Assembly (NCBI GenBank): GCA_964565945.1
Contig: CAZMGY010000015.1
Location: 1-64,000, forward strand
Direction: 5' to 3'
Length of the DNA: 64,000 bases
Source of the DNA: CAZMGY01 sp964565945 [NCBI: uncultured bacterium]
GTDB lineage: Bacteria; GCA-001730085
In this document: piece by piece, positions 25,348 to 33,567 of the stretch
Layout: each line of letters starts with the position of its first letter
Position numbering within the stretch: the stretch's first letter is position 1
Made by a program: the position numbers and the translations under genes
Notes under the pieces: generated by a model
Database searches by the model: none
Seen by the model: only the letters and a program-made list of their open reading frames with translations
Told to the model about the DNA's origin: nothing

Positions 25348-25889
25348 GTCTATCTACACAAGAACCCCTTGTTAGCATTGTCATGGGGTCAGACTCAGAC
25401 CTGCCTATCATGCAAGAAGCCGCTGTGTTTTTGGAAGAGCTCTCAATTCCTCATGAGGTCTCGATTGTCTCGGCCCATCGCACTCCCGAGCGATTGTTTA
25501 GCTATAGTCAAGATCTTAGCAATCGTTCCATCAAGGTCATCCTCGCCGGCGCAGGTGGTGCGGCTCATTTGCCTGGCATGATAGCTTCCCTCACGCCCCT
25601 ACCTGTGATTGGCGTGCCAATCCATAGCCGAATTTCTCTTGATGGATGGGACTCTGTTTTATCTATTTTACAAATGCCTCCAGGAATCCCCGTGGCCACG
25701 GTAGCCCTTAACGGAGCTAAAAATGCGGGTATATTGGCCGCTCAAATCTTAGGGACTTCTGATCCTTCCATTTTGGATCAGGTCACAACTTATAAACAAA
25801 ACTTAAACCAAGTAATCATGGATAAAATCCAGCATTTAGAACAAGACGGCTTTCGTAATTACCTCAAAAAGAAGGAAGATAAACTATGA
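25344..25889 (+). CDS. purE: N5-carboxyaminoimidazole ribonucleotide mutase (class I PurE)
   Basis: Moves the carboxyl group of N5-CAIR to form CAIR. The 181-aa protein has the class I signature VSIVMGSDSDLPIMQEA, SAHRTPERL, VILAGAGGAAHLPGMIASLTPLPVIGVPI and the catalytic HSRISLDGWDSVLSILQMPPGIPVATVALNGAKNAG. It overlaps purK upstream and sbtA downstream, each by 4 bp, so translation of all three is coupled. Confidence 0.97.
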   Translation: MSLSTQEPLVSIVMGSDSDLPIMQEAAVFLEELSIPHEVSIVSAHRTPERLFSYSQDLSNRSIKVILAGAGGAAHLPGMIASLTPLPVIGVPIHSRISLDGWDSVLSILQMPPGIPVATVALNGAKNAGILAAQILGTSDPSILDQVTTYKQNLNQVIMDKIQHLEQDGFRNYLKKKEDKL

Positions 25890-26857
25890 TTGATGCCCTC
25901 ATTAATCCTATCGTTTTCTTTTTTATTTTAGGTTTGGTCGCAGGCCTGCTTCGCTCGGACTTAAAAATTCCCGATGGTCTTTATGAAACTCTCAGTATTT
26001 ATTTACTCTTAGCTATTGGACTTAAAGGGGGCGTAGAGCTGTCCAAAGTTAACCTATTCGACATTATTCAACCTATGGTTTGCACACTGGCCGTGGGCAT
26101 CCTTATTCCCTTAATTGCTTACACCCTTGCGAAAACTCTGTTTAATTATTCGCGCATCAATGCCGCGGCCTTAGCCACCCATTATGGTTCTGTGAGCGCA
26201 GTCACCTTTGCCGTTTGTCTCACCTACTTAACTCATTTAGCCATTCCTTACGATCCTTATGTGACCGTTATGCTTGTCATTCTCGAAGTACCCGCCCTGA
26301 TTATTGGCATTATGCTCGCCAAAACGGGCACTCCTGGATTCAAGCAAAATATCCTTAAGGTGTTGCACGAAGTCTTGTTTGGCCAAAGTATCTTTCTGCT
26401 AGTGGGTGGCTTGTTAATCGGCTTATTCGTCGGAGCTAAAAAAATGGAAATGCTCGACACCGTATTTGTGGCTCCTTTCAAAGGGGTGCTCGCCTTTTTT
26501 CTTCTCGAAATGGGCCTGATGGTTTCTAAGCGAATTAGCAGCCTGAAAACAATCGGCCCCTCATTGGTCATTTACGGCATTTGCATGCCGATCCTTTCGG
26601 GCACACTAGCTAGCATTCTTGGAGCAATACTCGGTCTTCATTTGGGCACCTTAGTTGTCCTTGCTACTCTTTCGGCCAGTGCTTCGTATATTGCCGCTCC
26701 TGCCGCTGTCCGAGTGGCCATTCCCAAAGCCAATCCTGCTATTTACCTGACCTCTTCTCTAGCAATTACATTTCCCTTTAATGTGGTTCTAGGCATACCG
26801 ATCTATCATCAAGTGGCCACATTTTGCCTGACATTATTTCAAGGAAGCGCTGGTTAG
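25886..26857 (+). CDS. sbtA: SbtA-type sodium-dependent bicarbonate transporter
   Basis: A 323-aa, roughly ten-helix membrane protein of the SbtA/DUF897 family: FFFILGLVAGLLRSDLKIPDGLYETLSIYLLLAIGLKGGVEL, ALATHYGSVSAVTFAV, FFLLEMGLMVSKRI and SASASYIAAPAAVRVAIPKANPAIYLTSSLAITFPFNVVLGIPIYH. Cyanobacterial SbtA imports HCO3- with Na+. It starts on the purE stop (ATGA), an unusual partner. Because PurK consumes bicarbonate, the arrangement suggests local supply of that substrate. No PII-like SbtB gene follows. Confidence 0.85.
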   Translation: MIDALINPIVFFFILGLVAGLLRSDLKIPDGLYETLSIYLLLAIGLKGGVELSKVNLFDIIQPMVCTLAVGILIPLIAYTLAKTLFNYSRINAAALATHYGSVSAVTFAVCLTYLTHLAIPYDPYVTVMLVILEVPALIIGIMLAKTGTPGFKQNILKVLHEVLFGQSIFLLVGGLLIGLFVGAKKMEMLDTVFVAPFKGVLAFFLLEMGLMVSKRISSLKTIGPSLVIYGICMPILSGTLASILGAILGLHLGTLVVLATLSASASYIAAPAAVRVAIPKANPAIYLTSSLAITFPFNVVLGIPIYHQVATFCLTLFQGSAG

Positions 26858-27132
26858 TAAAGTCAAACAAGTTTTCAATATGCCTCAGCTCACTTGCCTG
26901 GGACGGCTCTGAAAGCCCTCCACATCCAAATCTTCCAAAATAATCCACAATTCCTAAATCGTGCTCACCATTTGCAAAGGCTTCATCGAAATCAGCCATC
27001 CATTTTATAAAAAATGTTTAAGCACTTGTGCGAATCATTTAATGTCTAAGCTCATTCAAGGAATAGGGGGGCTTTTCCCCTTCATAATCCGTCCAAGTCA
27101 CTGTAACATCCATGATCATCCATCGAATAAAA
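26858..27132 (-). pseudogene. Short coding remnants downstream of sbtA
   Basis: No intact gene in this gap. Minus-strand reading gives protein-like pieces in separate frames: MDVTVTWTDYEGEKPPYSLN (about 27042-27108), then a stop, then MADFDEAFANGEHDLGIVDY and onwards (from 26999). The segments look like pieces of one or two old genes broken by stops. I do not recognise the family. Confidence 0.35.
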
Positions 27133-27165
27133 CCAAGGTGCCAAAAGTCCATCTTGGCATTTTAT
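27133..27165 (+). terminator. Possible terminator of purK-purE-sbtA
   Basis: TGCCAA (27139-27144) pairs with TTGGCA (27154-27159), followed by TTTTATTAATATTT on the plus strand. A second pairing, CCAAG/CTTGG, is possible. It lies about 280 nt past sbtA, between oppositely directed genes. Confidence 0.4.
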
Positions 27166-27171
27166 TAATAT

Positions 27172-28226
27172 TTAAATAAAAAAGCCCTGCTGAGCATTGT
27201 TAAAGCCGAGAGATGCTGATTTTTGAAAATACTCTTCAGCTCGTAAATCGGATTAGGGTACACCTTGACCATCGCGATAAGCCACACCCAAATTGTATTG
27301 AGCCACAGCTTGTACCCCTTTATTTTGAGATTAAAACGCAACCTGCTAAAGCTTAATCGCATTACCTATGTTTTTATTGCCACCAAGCCCCAAATAGTAC
27401 AAACCCCCCAACTTTATTCATCGCTTGAACATTGTTGAACTGCATCCGCAAAACCTGCTCCAACAAAGCACGCGCCTGTTCATAAGACTTGCCCTGAATT
27501 AACAAAACCGCTAGGTTGTAATATCTACGAGGATCACCCAATTGACCAACTTTCATAAAGTAATCAATCACTTTTTGCTTGTTTTCCATTTACACGGCAT
27601 GCCTGCCCAATTTTAAATAGGCTTCTGTTCTGTATTGTTGGATTCTTCCAACAAACGACTCCCTTCGGGAAGATTTTCATGACCACCAATGCCATTCAGT
27701 AAAAAGTCACCATAAGTCGCCTTGAGCTTGAGTACTAGGCAAATCATTATAAGAGGCACGACGGGAAGTACTGACGAATGAGTCTCCCCTCAGGCAAAGG
27801 TTCATAACATTGACGATACAGCAAATTCAAAACACCCTCCGAAACAGGATCTAACAACTCGGCTTCCTTCAAAAGAATGTCCATGGCATCTTTCGACTTT
27901 TGTTGATAAAAATAGGCGCCCAAACTAAATTGAACTTTTTTAAGGTCTTCATCAAAAATCCAAGGGTAATCATTACGCAACTGGGCACGTGTTTCTTTCG
28001 CTTTTTTAGCACATTCGGGATAATTAACAAAAATAGGCGTTAACCACTTAATGACATCTTTAGCTTTATTTTTTTCCATGTAATATCACGCCAAATCAAG
28101 CATCGCCTGAGGTGTCCCATAAGGAAAATAGCTGAACAAAATAAAGCAAACGCTTGATCCACTATAAGCAATGTTCCACTCAAAGCAATAACACCTATCA
28201 ACCCATTTCGACTTTTGCACTTTCAT
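27172..28226 (-). pseudogene. Decayed gene for an exported Sel1-repeat protein
   Basis: Read on the minus strand and across frames, this is one broken gene. It begins with a good ribosome site (GAGGGG), ATG at 28226, and a signal peptide that needs a frameshift after MKVQKSKW (then GLIGVIALSGTLLIVDQAFA). A second shift leads into FPYGTPQAMLDLA, an in-frame TGA (28088-28086) and YYMEKNKAKDVIKWLTPIF. Further pieces are LKATYGDFLLNGIGG, EAYLKLGRHAV-stop-MENKQKVIDYFMKVGQ, and near the end AQYNLGVAYRDGQGVP-stop-SDLRAEEYFQ, a textbook Sel1 unit. There are at least four frameshifts and several stops. A residual promoter (extended -10 TGTTATAAT, -10 at 28277-28282) survives. Confidence 0.8.
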
Positions 28227-28535
28227 AAACACCCCTCAAGTTTGAGTTGTTTGTAGCACATCTTTTAGAGAAGCACATTATAACAACTCCTCTCCAATCA
28301 GGCTTGTTTGAGAATCATCGCCATAAAGGTGCTAGTTTTATTTGCGAACACGCGTCATTTGCATGCGACACAGCAAGCGTCGAGTCAGAAAGAGCTACAA
28401 CTAGCGAGAACAGGATTCAGCGTAAGGCCTAAAAAAAAACAAGAGCTACAAGAAAATGCGAAGCTGTCTCAACATAAAATCCAATACTGCTTGTCTCAGT
28501 TAAATAGAAGATTAATGGTAAGGGAATTGCGCCAA
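28227..28535. other. Intergenic region between Sel1 pseudogene and sulP
   Basis: Apart from the residual promoter of the Sel1 pseudogene (near 28277-28285), I see no supported gene. A plus-strand frame (28308-28580) reads through into sulP antisense and is not convincing. Confidence 0.4.
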
Positions 28536-30119
28536 CTAGTCAAGCCGATCATCGGCCAAGTGCCAATGATAATCTTGTAAAATGCTCACCTCAACAATAT
28601 TCTCGGCTTTGCTTAGCAAGGTTTCGCAATCTTGACTCAAATTGAGCAAATGCAGTTTTTTGCCAGCCTGGGCATAACGACTCGTCACATTATCAATAGC
28701 TTCGATACCCGAATGATCAAACACCAAGGCCTTTTCGAAATCGATAATAATTTCTTCGGGATCGTTATGAACATCAAACAAAGCCTTAAAAGCTGTCACC
28801 GAACCAAAAAATAAACTTCCTTTAAGACGGTACATTTTATGCCCTTTAGGAGTTATCTCTGTCTCGACAATAATTTTTTTGCTTTGTGCCCAAGCAAATA
28901 CCAAAGCCGAAACAATCACACCGACAATCACTGCAATCGCAAGGTCAAGCACAACCGTCACAACCGCTACCAAAATGATCACAAACGCATCGGAACGAGG
29001 AATTTTTTTCATAATACGCAGACTAGACCATTCAAAGGTCGCAACAACCACCATAAACATAATGCCAACCAAAGCCCCTAAAGGGATCTGCTCGATCAAA
29101 GCAGCTCCCAACAAAATAAAGCCCAACAAAAACACCGCAGCCGTAATCCCCGATAAACGGCCTCGACCCCCAGCACGAATATTGATAATACTCTGTCCGA
29201 TCATGGCACAGCCTCCCATGCCTCCTAAAAAGCCATTCACAAAGTTGGCAATCCCTTGACCAACACTTTCTTTGTTACTTTTGCCATGGGTTTCGGTCAG
29301 TTCATCGACCAAGGTCAAGGTCATTAAAGACTCAATCAAACCCACCGCGGCGGCCAAAGCCGCATAAGGGAAGATGATTTTTAAGGTTTCCAAGTTGAAG
29401 GGAATCTGCGGCACCGCAAAACTAGGTAAAGTAGCCGCAATCGTCGTTTTGCTTGGATCCATGTTTGTCACAAAATCCAAAACGGTGTGCACCTCAAAAC
29501 CAGCTTTGCGTAATCCAATAGAAACCAAAGTCGTCGTAAGAATGGCCACCAAAGATGCTGGAACAGCTTTGGTCAAACGAGGCAAAAAGTGCGCAATCGC
29601 CATGGTAAGTGCAATTAACGCCAGCATAATCAACAAAGGTGTCGGTGGTAACAAGTGGCGTGCTTCACCCGTGCCAATATAAAACTGCGCAAACTGCGCT
29701 TTAAAAATCACAATCGCCAAACCATTAACAAAGCCCAGCATCACAGGATGAGGAATCAAGCGCACAAATTTTCCTAATTTGCACACGCCAAACACAATCT
29801 GCAAGACCCCCATCAAAATCACTGCTGCAAACAAATACTGGGTCGCCAGATCTAAACCAACCTGAGCACTCAGCGCAATCATCATTGGCGCAAAAATAAC
29901 CGCCACGGCGCCTGTGGCGCCCGAAATCATCCCAGGTCGCCCACCTATGCAAGCCGTAATCAGACCCATTAAAAAAGCCGCATATAGTCCAATTGTAGGA
30001 TCGACATGCACCACAAACGAAAAGGCAATCGCTTCGGGAATAAGGGCTAAAGCCACCGTAAGTCCCGACAATATATCATTCTTGATATTCGAAGGTTTTT
30101 TAATAATCAAATCAATCAT
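28536..30119 (-). CDS. SulP family inorganic anion transporter with STAS domain
   Basis: A SLC26/SulP permease of 527 aa from ATG 30119 (product MIDLIIKKPSNIKNDILSG). An ATG at 30191 would add 24 residues. The family start GLTVALALIPEAIAFSFVVHVDPTIGLYAAF and MGGCAMIGQSIINIRAGGRGRLSGI lie in the membrane domain. The STAS domain is at the C-terminus (IIIDFEKALVFDHSGIEAIDNV, with the DHSG core). The group includes sulfate carriers and the bicarbonate carrier BicA, and the substrate cannot be told by eye. It is 1.7 kb from an SbtA gene. Confidence 0.88.
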   Translation of the reverse strand: MIDLIIKKPSNIKNDILSGLTVALALIPEAIAFSFVVHVDPTIGLYAAFLMGLITACIGGRPGMISGATGAVAVIFAPMMIALSAQVGLDLATQYLFAAVILMGVLQIVFGVCKLGKFVRLIPHPVMLGFVNGLAIVIFKAQFAQFYIGTGEARHLLPPTPLLIMLALIALTMAIAHFLPRLTKAVPASLVAILTTTLVSIGLRKAGFEVHTVLDFVTNMDPSKTTIAATLPSFAVPQIPFNLETLKIIFPYAALAAAVGLIESLMTLTLVDELTETHGKSNKESVGQGIANFVNGFLGGMGGCAMIGQSIINIRAGGRGRLSGITAAVFLLGFILLGAALIEQIPLGALVGIMFMVVVATFEWSSLRIMKKIPRSDAFVIILVAVVTVVLDLAIAVIVGVIVSALVFAWAQSKKIIVETEITPKGHKMYRLKGSLFFGSVTAFKALFDVHNDPEEIIIDFEKALVFDHSGIEAIDNVTSRYAQAGKKLHLLNLSQDCETLLSKAENIVEVSILQDYHWHLADDRLD

Positions 30120-30333
30120 GCCATCTACCCATTCTTGTTCACCATTTTCGTCCACCAACTTCCATTTAAAGATTTTGGCGGGGGTAGGCATCACCTTAAA
30201 GACAAAGGGATCTACTCCATTGGATTTCAAAAACACAAAAAAATATAGAAGTGGTTTGGAGAATGCCAAAGCTCAAGGCAACAACTCTTTAATTGAGTAT
30301 CAAAGACAACTTGCTACGCTAAGGTTTATAAAA

Positions 30334-30795
30334 TTAATTATGCGCAAAGGGCTCAATGTCACCAGGTTTGCGCAACATTTTGTTTACCTCACCAATATGT
30401 TCTTCTTCGGTGGCAATTGTCGTCCGCGCATACTCTTCGAGCAACACCGATTTGTCTTTCACCAACTTTAAGAGATCCTGATAAAGATTCAAAACTTCAT
30501 GCTCGGTCTCTAAGGCTTCCAGCAAAATCTGACCAATATCATGATTGTGCGTTTCAAGCAAAGCACCCATGCCTAAAGAAGGATGTCCTCCCAAATGCGT
30601 AATCAACTCTCCCGCCTTATGGGCGTGAGCTAAACCTTCATCGGCTTGAGATCGCAACCATGACACAATCGGAATGCGATGATAGCCAAAAACCATAAAC
30701 GAATAATGGGTGTAACGCACCACTCCAGCCAATTCTTTTTCCAAAATTTGATTCAATACATCCAAAACGGCTTCTTGATTGGTGACCGAATTCAT
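30334..30795 (-). CDS. bfr: Bacterioferritin-like ferritin
   Basis: A 153-aa four-helix ferritin. Helix A carries LNQILEKELAGVVRYTHYS with the Glu ligand; EGLAHAHKAGELITHLGGHPSLG resembles the bacterioferritin helix B (ExxHa type); helix C is LLEALETEHEVLNLYQDLL and helix D TTIATEEEHIGEVNKML. These give the ExxH and EExH iron ligands. Bacterioferritins store iron and remove Fe(II)/peroxide. The heme-ligand Met is not certain. A promoter with a palindrome in its spacer lies upstream, divergent from mscS. Confidence 0.85.
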   Translation of the reverse strand: MNSVTNQEAVLDVLNQILEKELAGVVRYTHYSFMVFGYHRIPIVSWLRSQADEGLAHAHKAGELITHLGGHPSLGMGALLETHNHDIGQILLEALETEHEVLNLYQDLLKLVKDKSVLLEEYARTTIATEEEHIGEVNKMLRKPGDIEPFAHN

Positions 30796-30844
30796 AACAA
30801 CAATTACCTCCCACAGATATTTATTTCACCACTTCTTATTTTTT

Positions 30845-30873
30845 ATGATAGTCTATTCAGAATAGTAAGACAA
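30845..30873 (-). promoter_or_regulatory. bfr: bfr promoter with palindromic operator in the spacer
   Basis: Minus strand TTGTCT (30873-30868), 17-nt spacer, TATCAT (30850-30845). The spacer holds the palindrome CTATTC-A-GAATAG (30853-30865), placed where a repressor would block RNA polymerase. It does not look like a classical Fur box. Confidence 0.55.
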
Positions 30874-30938
30874 GTTTTATTTTATTTTTTTATGAATAAT
30901 CTATGTTAGCGTAGCAAGACAAGCAAAGGAGACAAACA

Positions 30939-31805
30939 ATGTCAGTCGACTCATTATGGACAATCAGCCAAGCCTGGCTTCTTTCTTCGGGCATTCACAT
31001 TATCGTCATTCTTATCCTTACCCTAATCACCCTACGATTATCTCGTTTAATCATTGCGCGTAGCATTTGCATGTACAACGAACATATCAACACTACAGAA
31101 GCGATCAAACGCTCCGACACGCTTAACGCTTTGCTTCGCAGTTTCTTTAGGGTTATTATTTTATCTCTGTCAACTTTTATGATCATTAAGGAGTTTGGCA
31201 TCGACATCCGTCCTATTCTGGCTACAGCTGGCATTTTGGGATTGGCCGTTGGTTTTGGCGCTCAAAAGCTAGTTGCCGATATTATCAGTGGTTTTTTCAT
31301 TTTTTTAGAAAATCAAATCTGCGTCGGAGATGTGGTACAAGTCGCTGGCAAAGGAGGTTTTGTCGAAAGAGTCACCCTACGCATGGTGATTTTGCGTGAT
31401 CTCGCTGGCAATGTTCATTATGTGCGTAATGGCGAAATCAATATTGTCACCAACATGACCAAAGAGTATTCACGGTACGTCTTCGACATTCGCGTGTCTT
31501 ATAATTCAGATGTCGATCACGTGATGCGTGTGATTCAACAAGTGGACGAAGATATGCGCACAAACAGCGCTTTTGTCACCGACATCCTGGAGCCCATTGA
31601 AATTTTAGGACTGGATCAATTTACCGACTCGGCCCTGAGCATCAAAGCCCGCACCAAAACACAACCTATCAAACAATGGGCCGTTGCTCGCGAATTCAAT
31701 CGACGACTTAAAATCGCCTTTGACCAAGAAGGTATTAAGATTCCTTTTCCTCATAGAACTCTATGCTTCAGTGAACCCCTTAGTATTCAAAAAACACGTT
31801 CATAA
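30939..31805 (+). CDS. Small-conductance mechanosensitive channel (MscS family)
   Basis: A 288-aa MscS homologue: N-terminal helices (IHIIVILILTLITLRLSRLII), a pore helix TM3 (LATAGILGLAVGFGAQKLVADIISGFFIFLENQICVGDVV) and a beta domain (VERVTLRMVILRDLAGNVHYVRNGEI). It opens under membrane tension to release solutes during osmotic downshock. ATG with AGGAG upstream. It is divergent from bfr, and its 3' end meets the ABC gene convergently. Confidence 0.92.
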   Translation: MSVDSLWTISQAWLLSSGIHIIVILILTLITLRLSRLIIARSICMYNEHINTTEAIKRSDTLNALLRSFFRVIILSLSTFMIIKEFGIDIRPILATAGILGLAVGFGAQKLVADIISGFFIFLENQICVGDVVQVAGKGGFVERVTLRMVILRDLAGNVHYVRNGEINIVTNMTKEYSRYVFDIRVSYNSDVDHVMRVIQQVDEDMRTNSAFVTDILEPIEILGLDQFTDSALSIKARTKTQPIKQWAVAREFNRRLKIAFDQEGIKIPFPHRTLCFSEPLSIQKTRS

Positions 31806-31824
31806 GGCACCCGATATGTTTAGG

Positions 31825-33567
31825 TTATAAATGCATGAACTGCATTCGAAACAATTTGGCATAAAACCCATTCAAAACCATCAGCTCCTCATGCGACCCT
31901 TGCTCGACAATAGCACCATCTTTAAGAGCTAGAATATGGTCGGCTTTTTGAATTGTCGACAAGCGATGGGCAATCACGAGAGCTGTTTTTTTCTTTAACA
32001 GTTGCTCGATGCCTGCTTGAATTTTCTGTTCATTCAACGAGTCCACTGACGCAGTCGCTTCATCGAGCAAAACAATAGGCGCAGGACTGGTCAAAGCACG
32101 GGCAAACGAAATCAACTGCGCTTCTCCCTGAGAAAGAGCCACATTTTTAGCGTTCAAAACCGTTTCATACCCTTGAGGCAAACGCTCAATGAACTCATGC
32201 GCTTGCGCCAACTTAGCCGCAGCAATCATCGCTTCACGAGAAATGCGCTCATCCCCCATAGTGATGTTAAAGGCAATCGAACGTGAGAGCAAATACACAT
32301 CCTGCAATACAGCCGCAATGTTACGACGCAAATCATTTAAACGAATCTCCTTCACATTGACACCATCAAGGGTGATCTGGCCTTCATAACCCTCATACAA
32401 ACGAGAGATCAAACGGCTAATTGTTGTCTTGCCAGCTCCCGTTGGCCCTACAATGGCGACCACTTGGCCTGGCTGCATATCGAACGAAATTTTTTTGAGT
32501 ATCGGTTTATCTTCGTGCCCACGATAAGCAAAAGAAACATCTCGAAAATGAATCCGTCCTTCAACGTGAGCCAAAGATTTATCTCCATCAAGAATATGTT
32601 CTTTCACATCAAAGGCGCCAAAAATTTTTTCAAGTGCAGCCAAAGCGTGTTGCAAAATAGTAAATTTGCTTGATAAATCTTTGAGAGGAGCAAACAACTT
32701 ATAGGTGTAATCAATGAACGCCACCAACAAACCCAGAGTTATGCCGTTTGCCTTAAGCTCCCCCGACAAGCCGTACCACAGTAAAACAGCAATCACCACA
32801 AAAGACATTGATTCAATCAAAGAATACAACACCGCATCATAACTTACCGATTTCATGACCACATGACGATAACGACGATTCGCATCTTCAAACATAGCTT
32901 CCTGGACCGACTCGCGTTGAAACAACTGAATCATTAAGACCCCTTGCAGTTGCTCTTGTAGAAAAGCATTCAAAGTTCCTGTTGTGTTGCGAATCCGATT
33001 AAAAAGATGTCTCATTTGGACACGAATAAAATTCATCAACACGATAATAAACGGAACAAAACAGATTGAAATCAATGCTAGTTTGGCATTTAAATAAAGC
33101 ATCATGCCAAAAATACCTATCAGAATAAGTAAGTCACTCAAGAGCGTCACCATGCCACTACTAAAACTTTCGTTCAACGACTCTACGTCCGATGTTAAAC
33201 GTGAGGTCATCTCCCCCAGCGGTGTACGATCAAAATAGCTCAATGATAAGGACTGAATGTGTTTAAAAAGATCACTACGAATGTGCGAGACCGTTTTCTG
33301 TCCAATGTACTGGAAAAGATAACTTTGTACCGAACGAAAAACAAACTCCAAAACCACCGCTAAACCAAATAAAATCGACAAACCATACAGTCCATCTAAG
33401 TCTTCTTGCATCATATACTGATCGATCCCCAGTTTAAGCAAATAAGGTTGCCACAAATGCATCACAGTCAGCAAAGGTATCAAAACAAAAGCCAACATAA
33501 GCCCAAAGCGATATCGTTTGAGATACATCCAAAATCTAAGTAAATAAGCTAAATTGGTTTTAGCCAT
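31825..33567 (-). CDS. ABC exporter half-transporter, catalytically complete partner
   Basis: A 580-aa type IV ABC exporter with six membrane helices and an NBD. I start at ATG 33567 (MAKTNLAYLL), which overlaps the preceding ABC gene by 8 bp. The NBD has Walker A GPTGAGKTTISRL, a signature LSQGEAQLISFARAL (degenerate, usually LSGGQ) and Walker B IVLLDEATASVD with the catalytic Glu present, then the H-loop IAHRLST. It resembles the YheH/BmrD-type half of heterodimeric multidrug exporters. Substrate unknown. Confidence 0.9.
   Translation of the reverse strand: MAKTNLAYLLRFWMYLKRYRFGLMLAFVLIPLLTVMHLWQPYLLKLGIDQYMMQEDLDGLYGLSILFGLAVVLEFVFRSVQSYLFQYIGQKTVSHIRSDLFKHIQSLSLSYFDRTPLGEMTSRLTSDVESLNESFSSGMVTLLSDLLILIGIFGMMLYLNAKLALISICFVPFIIVLMNFIRVQMRHLFNRIRNTTGTLNAFLQEQLQGVLMIQLFQRESVQEAMFEDANRRYRHVVMKSVSYDAVLYSLIESMSFVVIAVLLWYGLSGELKANGITLGLLVAFIDYTYKLFAPLKDLSSKFTILQHALAALEKIFGAFDVKEHILDGDKSLAHVEGRIHFRDVSFAYRGHEDKPILKKISFDMQPGQVVAIVGPTGAGKTTISRLISRLYEGYEGQITLDGVNVKEIRLNDLRRNIAAVLQDVYLLSRSIAFNITMGDERISREAMIAAAKLAQAHEFIERLPQGYETVLNAKNVALSQGEAQLISFARALTSPAPIVLLDEATASVDSLNEQKIQAGIEQLLKKKTALVIAHRLSTIQKADHILALKDGAIVEQGSHEELMVLNGFYAKLFRMQFMHL

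Noticed and set aside
28086-28088. In-frame TGA in the Sel1 gene as a recoded (Sec, Trp or Gly) codon
   Set aside because: Several other stops and frameshifts occur in the same region, and TGA is used as a normal stop elsewhere (for example in ATGA overlaps). No selenocysteine-type hairpin was evident.
28542-28554. GCCGATCATCGGC palindrome
   Set aside because: It lies in the last codons of sulP (ADDRL) and is followed by no T-run on either strand; likely codon coincidence.
28879-29259. 126-codon plus-strand ORF inside sulP
   Set aside because: Antisense to a clear SulP gene; low-complexity Thr/Pro/Lys composition reflects the antisense frame of a membrane protein.
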